64,000 nucleotides of DNA from Acheta domesticus (Eukaryota > Arthropoda > Insecta > Orthoptera > Gryllidae): NCBI GenBank assembly GCA_031308135.1, contig JAHLJT010003656.1, forward strand, positions 73,116,984-73,180,983, read 5' to 3'. Below the pieces are notes generated by a model. It worked only from the letters and a program-made list of their open reading frames with translations, was not told where the DNA came from and did no database searches. Positions 1 to 10,139 of this stretch are shown here, one piece after another. Both the position numbers and the translations under genes were made by a program. Each line of letters starts with the position of its first letter. Positions within the stretch are counted from its first letter, which is position 1.

Positions 1-1339
1 TTATTATCAAAGATAGTTGATAACATATATTAGCTGTTATAGTTATTGCCAACATCCAACAATTTTAGTAATAATGGGCCAAGGTAGGTAGAGACCGGAA
101 AAATATATAGTATGGAACGTCAAAATATGTGCATAAATATGTAATGAAAACCGTAAGAATATGCAATAAATATTTAAATTGGCTGTAATATGTAATATTT
201 AAATTCACTTATTAAAAACACATTTACATAATACAAAATTATATTCGTAATAAAATTCCTAAGCAAATTTTAAAAATAATATAGTCATTTTAAAAATCAT
301 TTGGAGAAACAAGTTGATGCACACTTCGTAACATAGAACTTTTCCATCAGTAGTAGGAGCTTCATCTATGTATCCAAGTCCATAGTTTTGCATCCAGACC
401 AGGCGCAATAAATTTATTAACATCGTATCATACAAATTGACAATATCTATGCAGCGAACAATCACTGCAGCGTGAAGAATACTCATTGAATGTTAAACGT
501 CGGCGATCGTCCATGTTTTTCTGAAATTAAGGTTAAAGATCACAATCAATGGCATCAGTGATATTTTTCACACCAAAAGGTGAAAAGAATCTCAGCCACT
601 GACACGTACTTCCTGTCACTGAGATATGTCACTGAAGCAGGTCCACCGGACTGTGAGAACACACACGTCTTCATATAGGGGATGTGGAGTTGACAGCATG
701 CAGTAATAATGTAAGAAAAATGTCGATATTTTAAAAAAAATACTTATTTTCATAAAAATGTATAAGAAAATTGAGAGGATAAAAAAAAATTCTGAAAATA
801 TCAAAAATGTTAAATATGAAATAGTACCAAATATGTCAAAATATGTAACGAGAAAATCTACACAGAAGTATGCGTAGAGAAACAATATAAAGTATGGATA
901 CGATATATATTAAGTGAAACAAATTAATAAATATGTGGTCATATTCAACATTGATTATTGTTGTAAATTATAGGTTGCAACTAAGAAAATGTTTTATATA
1001 CTTGTAAACTTATACAAACAAAACACTTTATATGTACTTATATCATGAATTAAATTGGTTATTTGTTGTAATTGTATTGTTGGAGTTATTTATTAATAAT
1101 CTTAGAATAGTGCCGAGTTTATCTGCATCAGTTTGATAGTTGCATTCTGATTAATGTTTTTCTTGATTTGTATTTGATTTATTTTTTTAAAATTTATTTA
1201 TTTTTTATTATTTATTTATTGATTTCTCTTGAAGAATGGAAGTTCGATGAAACTGGAAAGTGTATTGTTTTCAATACCATGTTTTGTCCCATTAGGTATA
1301 CAGGGACCTGCCTTTATGTAAAGTAACCCCTCCCCCCCC
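1..1339. other. AT-rich non-coding DNA, nothing recognised
   Basis: AT-rich sequence with only short chance reading frames. I see no conserved protein, RNA gene or clear repeat boundary. It lies upstream of the LAMTOR3 terminal exon, so it is probably intron of that gene, but no earlier LAMTOR3 exon could be recognised here. Confidence 0.5.
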
Positions 1340-1670
1340 CATTAAAATATCAATTTCAAATTCAAGGGGCCAGTCATCGGCCAGACTGATTGAAGAATAT
1401 CAATTTTGGAGAAAATCGGCTGAATGGTTTAGGTGCTAGCGTTGACCACAGATGGACGTTTTACAGTCAACAACCCACAAAACATAGATTCTTACAACAC
1501 AGCGTGTTGGAGGAAGTAATTTATTTTATATAGAGATGAGATTTATCCACTTTTTTTCGTTACTAAGGCTCAGCAGTGTGAGTTTTCCTATTGAAAATTC
1601 ACAATTTTTTTCCCACAGCTCTACAATACTCTCTCTACCCTGCTAAACAGTAGTAAGAAAGTAAAAATGT
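1340..1670 (-). repeat. F1 dispersed repeat, one arm (reverse orientation)
   Basis: This stretch is the reverse complement of the arm shared by the F1 family. It has the C-run plus 'aaatatcaatttcaaattc' block, the 'gctagcgttgaccacag' block, a 'cagcgtgttggaggaag' block and a closing 'agtaagaaagtaaaaatg'. The same order recurs at 40.9-41.2 kb and 50.3-50.7 kb, and in forward orientation at 21.7-22.0 kb. No coding content. Edges are approximate because the family is very degenerate. Confidence 0.55.
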
Positions 1671-2218
1671 TTACAACAAAATTGTATTATCTTCAAATTT
1701 TGAAATGAGGCTATTCAACATATAGGAATATGAAATTTGCATAAAACTATTTATTGTGACTATTGGACACTGACATGGAAAACACGATTATCAATCCTAA
1801 TTTTTCACTTCTTGTAAAATGTCAAGACAAAGGTCTGATTGAAAATTCAGCTTAAGGGGATTTTTTCTACAGATGAAACCAAAATTTACTGGACTTTGAC
1901 AGAAAACATAATGTTGGAAAGGGACCCATCACCTACACGTCTGCCCTCAAAGACTGTGATGCTCATTACAACTATAAAATACGATTTTGCTTAAGCAATT
2001 TATCTGAAGCATCCTCTGAATTTTTTCATTTTAATTTTTTATTTATACTTTTTATTCTTTGTGAATGCTAACCGTTTTTTCTTTGCTGCACGTTCTGCAA
2101 TGGAGATGAGTTTCAGGAATATGTAGTGAAATTTTATTAATAGTTAACTAATGTTTGAGATCAAACAGTGCTTTTGTTGATGCCCTTATTTCAATTACAT
2201 TTTCTTTTCTTTCATCAG
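1671..2218 (+). other. Probable last intron of LAMTOR3
   Basis: Non-coding sequence leading to a good 3' splice site: a pyrimidine-rich 'ttttcttttctttcatcag' immediately precedes the LAMTOR3 exon. The intron start is outside what I could identify, so the left edge given here is only the edge of the neighbouring repeat. Confidence 0.5.
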
Positions 2219-2356
2219 GTGGTGCAAGTGAATAGATTACCACTTGTTATTACATTGATTGCTAGTGAAACAGCCAACACAGGTTTATTGCTGGCTCTGG
2301 AGCCACTTGTGGAGCCCCTGTTAAGTGATTTGCGAGGAGCAGTTGGAGAATCCTGA
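2219..2356 (+). CDS. LAMTOR3: LAMTOR3 (Ragulator subunit, MP1), terminal coding exon
   Basis: LAMTOR3 is a roadblock/LC7-fold subunit of the Ragulator complex on late endosomes and lysosomes. It pairs with LAMTOR2, scaffolds MEK1-ERK signalling and helps anchor Rag GTPases for mTORC1 activation. This exon encodes the last 45 residues. It begins in phase 0 after a pyrimidine tract and AG, with VVQVNRLPLV, the family's central beta-strand motif (vertebrate form QVVQFNRLPLV). Next come an IASETANTGLL segment matching the IASSSANTGLI type and the C-terminal helix ending in GES, then TGA. The codon before 2219 and the roughly 80 upstream residues are not visible, so the gene is partial here. The in-frame ATG at 2168 lies in intron and is not used as a start. 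Homology is by recognition of the motif order; confidence is high. Confidence 0.9.
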   Translation: MVQVNRLPLVITLIASETANTGLLLALEPLVEPLLSDLRGAVGES

Positions 2357-2596
2357 GTTACATCTCCTTGCTGTACACAGCAAGTATGAAGATTTTGAGT
2401 GGTGGTTTAACAGGAGGACATTGAGAGAGACAATCGGTTTGTTTTGTGTTAAGTGAGAGTGTGTTGTTGAATTTTATAACTAATCAAATATACAATCCTG
2501 TACATTGTTTCCATGTTCAAGTATAAAGAGCTTTATCATGCAGAATAGTCTTTAATATTATTATTATTATTATTTTATTGTTGTGAATTACACCGG

Positions 2597-2602
2597 AATA
2601 AA
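2597..2602 (+). promoter_or_regulatory. LAMTOR3 poly(A) signal candidate
   Basis: An AATAAA hexamer sits 241 bases after the LAMTOR3 stop, in 'ccggaataaaagc'. It is the first canonical hexamer in the 3' untranslated region, which also contains a short TTA microsatellite at about 2555..2577. The cleavage site itself cannot be fixed from sequence. Confidence 0.5.
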
Positions 2603-2612
2603 AGCTTTGCCT

Positions 2613-3033
2613 CAGTAAAAAGTTAATAATTGTTGTTAAGAAACTTATCGTATGAATTTATTTACAGCACAGAAAATATTAAATAAGGGAAAAATGGACA
2701 TATGTTGACAAGTATTAATTGTAATGTGAGGTTGTTCACAATTTTGCCAACTAGTGTAGCATTACTCTTGAGAGTTCAGTTTGGTGAACGCAGTGAAAAC
2801 ACAGGGAACCTTTTTGCAATAAAAAAATATACCTCTTCAAAGCTTTGACACAGTGATGATGTGTGTATGGGGGCTTGCCATAGGTCTTGTTTGAATTTGG
2901 GCCTAACCAGTGGTGGCTGGTTTCCCAACAAACTGGAGGTAATGCATTTTTGAATTGGGCGCACTGGAACATTAGTTTTCCCCAATTCGCGGCATTAATA
3001 GCGGAAAGCCGCTGAAATCGAGCATTTAAACTA
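2613..3033. other. Intergenic, nothing recognised
   Basis: Sequence between the presumed LAMTOR3 3' end and the first MITE. Short minus-strand frames of 69 and 104 codons are present, but they show no recognisable domain or splice structure. Confidence 0.4.
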
Positions 3034-3206
3034 TACTGCGATTTTTTTAGGAGCGACTGTGACATAAATCAGCTGTTTCGCTGCCATCCAATCGGCAGCT
3101 TATATTTCGCGATAGTGACGTCACTATGGTGACGTTCAAGCTCCCTATTGGATGAAACCGTGAACAGCTGTTATCTGTCACAGTCGCTCCTAAAAAAATC
3201 GCAGTA
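3034..3206. mobile_element. Palindromic MITE, TA target type
   Basis: Near-perfect hairpin of about 173 bases. The left end 'tactgcgattttttt' followed by 'aggagcgactgtgaca' is repeated inverted at the right end, and both sides are flanked by TA. The ends recall Tc1/mariner MITEs. The interior ('gtgacgtcactatggtgacg' with 'catccaatcgg' and its inverse 'ctattggatg') is shared with a second, more diverged copy at about 3595..3770. Confidence 0.75.
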
Positions 3207-3251
3207 TAACTAATGTGCTGGCAAGGTAATTACATTCCGGGAAACAGAATA

Positions 3252-4099
3252 CAGAAAAACCCCGCCATAAGAGAATCCCGCTTATAGGAGACAAAATTCA
3301 CGATGCCGAGGTCAGTTGTATATAAACAATGCATTGATTTCCCGCTTTTAAGAGACCCCGTTGTAAGAGATTCCCGCGTACAGTGGACAAGATTTTATTC
3401 CCCGCCATGCGTTTCTTCTCGCTTGTCATAGACAAAGCATGGTAAGGGTTGGGACACGTGCTTAAAATAGACTGGAGCATGGGTTCGCAACACCAGTGCC
3501 ACCTGCCCGGGGGGGGGGAGGTGTGCGAAGTTCTCGTGAAGGAAGCTCATTCAGTAAGCTTCGTGTCTTTTGGCAACAAGGAAGACGCCTATAGTGCGAC
3601 TTTTGTAACCGTGCCTCTAGAAGGAATCAGCTGTTTACGGTTTCATCCAATCGGAAGCTTCTGTGTCGCTAGTTACGTCACGATGGTGACTTTCAAGCTC
3701 CCGATTGGATGAAACCGTCAGCAGCCGATATCTGTCAGAGGCTGAGTTGAATAAATCACAGTATTTTGCTTTTAGTGTTTTGACACACAAATGTATTTTT
3801 TTTATAACTCTCGTGTCAATATTTACATTAGAGGCGATTTGTTCATATAATCCATTTATGAGCACATGTGCTTTAAGTGTCATGAAGTTCACCCAATTGA
3901 TCTGGTTAAATGGGCCCGGGAATCAACTAATTTATGTTTCCTCAAGTTTAAAATAAGTGTACAAATCATACTAATCCACTAAAAATATGATAACATCTCA
4001 TTAAACACTTTAAAAACGCATTTCCCACTTATAAGAGTTCCCGCTTATAAGAGACAAAATTCAATTCCCCCAGGTGTGTCTTATAAAGGGGTTTTACTG
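3252..4099. mobile_element. Non-autonomous pogo/Tigger-like element
   Basis: Ends are inverted: 'cagaaaaaccccgccataag' at the left and 'ttataaaggggttttactg' at the right, each bordered by TA (3250..3251 and 4100..4101). Subterminal 'cccgcttata' and 'gagacaaaattca' motifs are repeated near both ends. CAGT-type termini and TA duplication fit the pogo/Tigger branch of Tc1/mariner. No transposase is encoded. A diverged copy of the neighbouring MITE is nested at about 3595..3770. Confidence 0.7.
3595..3770. mobile_element. Second, diverged copy of the 3034 MITE
   Basis: Contains 'cagctgtttacggtttcatc', 'caatcggaagctt', 'cacgatggtgactttcaagc' and 'gattggatgaaaccgt', in the same order as the copy at 3034..3206. 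The terminal repeats are weaker ('atctgtcagaggctgagttg'). It lies inside the pogo-like element, so it is a nested insertion. Confidence 0.6.
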
Positions 4100-4101
4100 T
4101 A

Positions 4102-4659
4102 TTTTGTCAGTATAGAGGTTAATATTGTTTCAACACGCGTCTGCACATTTCATCTTATTTTTCTCCAAAACTGCTAAAAACTATTATGCAACACAATTTT
4201 ATGCATTGTGTTGCAGGTATGTTCACCTCTCGTGCTGTGATGATCACACTTCAGCATTTTGCAAGAAGCACTATTGTTGGGATATGTTTTACCTAGTTCC
4301 TTTCATGATCTTAGTTGTTATTGCTACTCCTAGTGGTGATGTTAATGAAATAATATTATTTTACTTTGAAAATGTCACTACTCTCCTGGCATGGCAGTGG
4401 CTTAAGTTCAACAGAATGACACAGTATGGGGGCCCTCTAGTTCAAGACATGTCATTAATTTAATTTTGTGATTGTTTACTACATTTTAGGAGTTTTTACA
4501 ATACAAAAACATTTATTACAATAAATTATTAGTTTTGCAATTTCATGATGTATTTTAACATTTAATTTTTTATCTTTTCTTCAGATTTACAAATTTATCA
4601 ATAACAGTAGAAACTTTATTTTTCAACCACATCGTTTCTTCATGCCAAACTGAAAAAAA
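4102..4659. other. Unassigned stretch
   Basis: Holds a 112-codon plus-strand frame at 4125..4463 without a recognisable domain. It precedes the 3' end of a hAT transposase relic and may be that element's terminal region, but no terminal inverted repeat was found. Confidence 0.35.
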
Positions 4660-5765
4660 ACTTCAATTACTCAGATGAGTTTGTACCCTTGTACTTCGTA
4701 AATATTTTTAATCACCTTTAATTTTGAAAATGTTCCTTCGGCACTGGCGTTACAGGAAGTATTAAAAATAATGTCAATACTGTACAAACGTTGAGAAAAT
4801 ATGTTAGTAGTGAGCAATGTTCATTTATTGTTTGCAAGATCTTTAACAGATATTAGTTTTGAAATTTGACTCATTAAATAAATCCGGAAAGACAATAACC
4901 GAGAGAAGTTTTCCTCAACATCTGCAGGGTATTTTGATTCAAGCTTTTGTGTATCTTCGTAAATCGTCCCAAGGGGTCAAAACTTGTGGCTGAATCACTA
5001 TAAAAATTACCACTGTATTTTTAATTCAAAAATTGTTGCTTCAAATGGTTAATGGCAATATCTAGGCAAAAGAAGTAGATGTACAATGTTTATATGTTTG
5101 TTCGCCATCATATCCTTTCACTTTTTCTTTCCGGTCTTTGGATGATTCTATTGCGTCATTTTTGAAATCATCTTAGAATTCCGAACAGTCTTCAATTCCT
5201 CGCGAGCACCATCGAGTAATCTGCGCTATTTGCTAATCCAAATCAGAGCTCTGAAGGTATTTCGAAACAGTGATAGTTGGTATTAGTATTTTGGAATGTA
5301 TGCATGTGTTACATGGAAAACAAATTCAAAATTTTCCGGGCTTCATTCGTGTGAAGTTACAGGTTTCAGATGTTTTTGTTAGAAAAAGGAATTTTTGTTA
5401 ACGCTTGCGAAATGTTAAATTATCTCAATCTTATATCTATTAAGGAATCCCTCCGTGGTAACAATCTTTTAGTACAAAGTCGTTTTAATGTAATATTACT
5501 TAGCTTTTTATCTAAATTTATCATGGTTCATAATGTTCCAGCAATTAATGCTATGACCAAAGAAACAAATGCGTTCCAATAAACATTAAAATGTTGGAAC
5601 TTATAATGCCCATTCATGGCATCATTAAGCATAAGATTTTAAATATGAGCACAATAATGCACAAAAAATGTATTGTCAATATCACCTTTCTTTCTAAACA
5701 CCATTGCAAATACCATTTATAACTGCTGCGCGGTCATAACCTTGATCTCTACGTTTTAATAAATC
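4660..5765 (-). pseudogene. hAT transposase relic (ZMYM/TTF-type, dimerisation domain)
   Basis: Read on the minus strand, a frame with many stops keeps recognisable hAT transposase landmarks in the expected order. Near 5765..5712 is a block like the family's RGQGYDGAAVMSG (here DQGYDRAAVING). Near 4790..4690 is the C-terminal dimerisation motif, here ASAEGTFSKLKVIKNIYEV, matching the A-ER-FS-LK-IK-LR signature. Stops and indels lie between them, so the gene is dead. hAT transposases cut and paste DNA and leave 8-bp target duplications. No terminal repeats could be assigned, and the N-terminal BED/TTF zinc finger is missing. Confidence 0.65.
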
Positions 5766-6435
5766 AGTGCTTTGTTCTGTAACGGTACGACTTGCCGCGA
5801 ACGAGATATCAAGTGATATTAGTTTAATTTTATATGAATTGATTCGATCGGGCGAGCAACGAACGAGGGAGCGGAACTGCCTCTCCGCGTCGACCGGGCC
5901 AGGTCACTTTCGAAGCGGGTTGCGTTTGGGATATTCCGACCATACCTCCCATTGCCGAGGCGTTTGTGAAAGAATGAGAAGAATGCCGCCATCTGGTCGG
6001 ACCGCACCGACGGCCGCCCCTGCCCGGGGGAGGGTAAAATCAGGGGCATTGTCCGTCTCGGCGGCGCCCCCGTCAAAGCGCTTGCATTCAAACGACACCC
6101 ACTCCGTGTTTACGACCAAACGAACTTCGCCACACGTACCATCCCTGTAATGGTCGCAACGACTTTTTGAATTGAATTGCCTTATTTTACATGGCGAGAC
6201 TCAGGCCATGAGGCCTGCTCTTCCGTCTGACTACGCAAATTTCGCTACGCTCCTTTCACCAACTAGCGGAGAAAGAAGGTATTCTATGGGCGACGAAACA
6301 GGCGATTTTGAATTTTGCTCAGAGGCGTCAATTAGGCTTGAGGATCTTTTACATGCAGTAAATCTATTAACATGGGACAGCCGGCTTTACTTTCCCTCCC
6401 AAGGAAGGCATTCGAAAGATTTTTTTCGCCTCTAA
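5766..6435. other. GC-rich non-coding block
   Basis: GC content rises sharply here (for example 'gacggccgcccctgcccggg'). Overlapping long frames on both strands are explained by the scarcity of stop codons in GC-rich DNA. I recognise no product. It may be part of a decayed retroelement or its LTR, but no boundary was found. Confidence 0.35.
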
Positions 6436-6443
6436 AAAAAAAT

Positions 6444-6520
6444 CCATGGCTTCGATCGGGTTTGAACCCGCGAACTTGGGCATAACAGTCCGGTACACTA
6501 ACCGTTACACCATCACCGCC
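6444..6520 (-). mobile_element. tRNA-like sequence, probable SINE head or tRNA pseudogene
   Basis: On the minus strand this reads as a tRNA-like block. It has an A-box-like 'tggtgtaacggttagtg', an anticodon-loop-like 'ctgttat' and a strong B-box 'gggttcaaacccg'. The 5' and 3' ends do not pair as an acceptor stem, so a functional tRNA gene is not supported. Confidence 0.5.
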
Positions 6521-6649
6521 ACACTTTTTCGCTGACCGCATAGCAAAACAACGCTCCGCGGCTTCAACTGCCAAAACTGCAACGGAAATCTTCGACTGCG
6601 AGAAGACGAGGCATTGGCCGGAGCTACGCCCCGCCACTGCATCAAAATT

Positions 6650-7695
6650 TAATTTCCTACGATCAGGGCGAACCTACAGAGGAAGAGCTCGGAGGAAGAG
6701 TACCGGATCTCTCGTTAGGTCGGTAGAACTTCGTGAAAAACACTCGTAAAAGAACCAGCATCGGAGAGAGAGTAGTGATAGAACTGGCATCATGGAGAGT
6801 CACCAATTGCTCTCACTCATGAGAGACTTGTAATAGAATCGGCATCAGGGAGTCGCAAATTGCTCTCACTTATCAGAGAATAGAATCAGGGAGAGCTGTG
6901 AATTGCTCTCTTACACGTCTTTGGAAAGGCTTCCGACAGAACCTAGTTGAAAGTGCGATGCAGGCTTCCGCATTAGTTGTTGCGGGAAATTAAGTTTCAT
7001 AAATCGCGATCAGAGCATTAGCCGATCTCGACTTCTACACCCGCGCAAATGACCGGCCGTATTCGCGATCGCACGCCGTATGCGCCTGCGCCACTCGCGT
7101 GAGCCATTCGCGAGCCGCGAGGCCGGAGACAAAAGTTAATCCGCCGCTGCCGCCGACGCCTCTGTGGTGTCTGGGCGTAATTATCGCTGGGTTGAGCGAC
7201 CTGTGCGGCTGAGACGGACCGGACTTCTGGGACGCGGCCGACCTTGACCGCAGTGAAAGGCGAGACGCCTTCCCCTCCCCGTCAGCCCGAGGCCGACGCC
7301 AGCTGGAGTGTCACCCTGCACGGACGCCGCCAAACATGGTAATATCAGCATTGTTACCGCGATAATGCGGAAGGACTTCAAATGGTAGAGGAGATAATCA
7401 GAGGGAGAAGTTCAGACGCCATCAGCGTCGGCATCTGTACAAGCGGCCTAGCTTAACTTGTTATTGTGGTATCATGATTAATTATGCCATTCAGGAATTA
7501 TGAGATAAAAGTAATTTAGCCGCAAGGTATTCTTGTAAATCAATGTACATCATTCATCACCTCATCAATCTAGTAATTAAATGTTCTTTGTTAAATTTAT
7601 ATGTGTTTGTGTTTTGTTACGAAAACCACGTCCCCGATTCCAATCACCAAGCAGATGCATCGCGAAGGAGCTAACCGGCAGGTTGGAGTAATACA
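6650..7695 (+). repeat. Probable 5' LTR of the gypsy element (left edge uncertain)
   Basis: The right edge is defined by '...taataca' followed two bases later by a primer-binding-site-like sequence. At about 6770..6905 are three degenerate copies of a roughly 60-base unit containing 'attgctctc' and 'agaat/actggcatca'. Such internal tandem repeats are common in LTRs. No matching 3' LTR exists after the integrase at 20 kb, so the left edge is an estimate. Confidence 0.4.
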
Positions 7696-7697
7696 AA

Positions 7698-7718
7698 TGG
7701 CGCTTTTCAACGTGGGGC
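7698..7718 (+). other. Primer binding site of the gypsy element
   Basis: 'tggcgc' then 'caacgtggggc' directly after the LTR end resembles the TGGCGCCCAACGTGGGGC-type tRNA primer site common in Ty3/gypsy elements. A few bases in the middle have decayed to Ts. Confidence 0.6.
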
Positions 7719-8022
7719 TAGATTAAGACAGTCTTACGTACCCGTCTAAATTAAACTTAATGAATTCTGCTAATGGTGAATGGATCGGAGATGTGTTTTT
7801 AGTAACAATTTATGGTCTGTGTTCGATGTCATCTCTTTCAGCGTATTGTTCGTGTTTTTTTGTGATTGCGTGTGTTGTGTGGGGTTTGTAAAGGAAGATT
7901 AAGTCGCAAACCGACAGAAATAGAAATAGTTAAGATGGAGGGAAACAGAAAACCAGGGTAAACCCAGCGGTTACGCGCAACCCCAGGCACCTACCGATCC
8001 ACAAAGCGATTTCACGGTATTC

Positions 8023-9522
8023 ATGGCATTGATAACAGCTAAGTTTAATGAGCAAAGCACTAAATTTGAAGAAATTAATGGTAAATTTAATGAGCAAAGC
8101 GCTAAATTTGATGAGCAGAAAGATGAAATTAATGGTAAATTTGTCGAAATTAATGAAAGTTTAGAAACTAAATTTGGAGCGCTAGAGGAAAAGTTAAGCG
8201 AATGTGACGTGAACATCCACGCAAAACTAAACGAGAGCATGGAACAGGTGGCTGAGAAATGCTCCGAACAAGCAAACAGGATCGAAGATCAAGGGGGAAA
8301 ATCCGCGGCCGAATTACGGAGGCTAGGATCTCGCTTCGATAAGCACGTTGCAGCATGTAACAAGTCGACAGCAATATTAGCACAAGTAATTGAGATCATC
8401 GCTGCGAAATTAGACGCGAACAGCAATGTCACAAACGCGTAGTTAACCGAGATGCAAACAGATCTCGAGGGGCAGATCGCGGGGCAGGCAGTTCGTCTCG
8501 CAGAGTTCGAGGGCGCGATTAACGCGAAGTTAAGCGGACAAGAAGAAAAGATGGATAGTATTCACGAGTCAATGGAAGTGTCTATCACGGAAATCGGGAG
8601 TGAGGGTGAGACAGTTTGCCGGCGTCTATCAAAATTAGAAACAAAGGTGGTTGCGGCCATTCAAAACGTAACCTGCGAAATTCAAGAAATTAAGATGGGC
8701 GCGGCCAATAATCAGAATGATCGTGAACAGATAAAAAGGGCACTGGCAGAATCGATGAATGTCTTGCGTGATGAGATGAAGCAGGAAATGGTCGATATCT
8801 GTGGGCAGGTACCCCAGCAAAGTAACGGGGGACGGAAGATAGCGTCACTTCCGTGGACACCGCCGTCCAACCGAACCTTTTCAGAGAATATAAATGAGAA
8901 CCCGTGTGAGTTCATTCCACGAGTCGAGGACTACACGGACCTCACGAAAGCGATTCCGAATCAACTGAAAACTAAATTCGTGCAGCAGTTATTACGAGGG
9001 AGTACCGCGAGCTGGCTCCTTGCCATTAATCTGTTTCCGCGTAATTTCGCGGAATTCAAAATTCGTTTCTTAGAACGATATTGGGGAGAGCAAGTCCGGT
9101 ACTACTATGAGAGACATGTTATGGAAGGCAGGTGGGAGGAGAGAGCAGGCGTATCATTATTCGATTACGCGATAGACAAAGTCGCAGCACTGTAATTATG
9201 CGATCCGCAGATTTCAGATGCAAAGTTAATTTGGATGATCACCTCCCACTTCCCATATCAAATCCAAAACTTGTTGAATAGTGTCGATTCGCTAGATATT
9301 GAAAAGATGCAGCTCCTCCTCGCAAAGTACGACAGAACGCGCATGTTTCAAGGGTCAGGAGGAGGACGGTCGAACACGCCATACCGGCACAACGAGAACC
9401 AGGGACGCGGAGGCCCGCCGGCGCATCAGGCGACGAACCGGGGTCCACCAGCGGCTGCGCCGCGGGATAGAGCACAGGAAGGACGGTCGGATAACCGGGG
9501 AAATTCTGGTCCGACAAACTAG
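8023..9522 (+). pseudogene. gypsy gag relic (coiled coil plus capsid-like)
   Basis: Three collinear open stretches, 8023..8442, 8452..9195 and 9235..9522, are separated by in-frame stops (TAG near 8440, TAA near 9193, TAG near 9520). The first is a heptad-like tandem repeat (KFNEQSTKFEE, KFNEQSAKFDE, KFVEINESLE), a predicted coiled coil. The second carries a capsid-type segment, LPWTPPSNRTFSENINENP, then FIPRVEDY and a conserved W. The third is Gly/Arg/Pro rich like a nucleocapsid tail, followed by a degenerate cysteine pair (CRCRHC) in place of a normal zinc knuckle. Gag would assemble the retrotransposon particle; this copy cannot be translated in full. Confidence 0.65.
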
Positions 9523-9528
9523 AACCGT

Positions 9529-10097
9529 TTGGTTTCACGGGGTGCCAGAACTCCGAACGAGTGCAGGTGCAGGCATTGCAGGTACATAAGGGAAACGGCG
9601 AGCGTAAACTTTGCCATAAATCAAGCAGAGGACGAGGAGCGTGATTTTCTCCGGGCACGAAGATGCCCTATCATCAGTTTCATGTGTGAAGGAATCGAGG
9701 CGAGAACCCTCATAGATACGGGGAGCGAAGTGTCGGCCATATCAGAAGAATTCTATTTGAAATTGAAGAATAATCTTATTAAATTACCAGAGCTTCCAAT
9801 GGGTAAATGTTTTGTTGACGGAGTGGGCAAGAAGAGGAGTAGTCCAATTACTACGCAGGTCCTATTAACGTTAGCTTAGATCAATTTAATGCCACATGTC
9901 TCTTAGTGAAGAATTTAGGATATGACGTCGTCTTGGGTGTCGATTTTTTAAAGGAGTGTAGCGGTAAAATAGATTTTGAAACGGGAACAGTGATACGGAA
10001 TCCAAGGAAAATAATGTTTGAGGAAAATGAAGCCGGCGTTCACGAGCCGAAAGAGGCCACCCTGCTTTCAATTACGCGGGAGAAGCTCACGGGCTAA
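9529..10097 (+). pseudogene. gypsy pol relic: aspartic protease
   Basis: The retropepsin active-site motif is visible as LIDTGSEVSAIS (Asp-Thr-Gly) at about 9710..9745. The downstream strand GYDVVLGVDFLKE is the usual second hallmark (G-D-LG-DFL). The two lie in different frames, with a single-base shift near 9860 and a TAG at 9877, then a TAA at 10095. It precedes the reverse transcriptase as expected. Confidence 0.7.
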
Positions 10098-10139
10098 TTA
10101 ATGAGAAAATGCAGGAAAATAGCGATCTCAAACCGTAAG

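Noticed and set aside
5767..6150. 127-codon plus-strand frame with minus-strand overlaps
   Set aside because: GC-rich stretch with frames on both strands and no domain.
6444..6520. Functional tRNA gene
   Set aside because: A and B boxes are present but the acceptor arms do not pair, so a SINE head or tRNA pseudogene is more likely.
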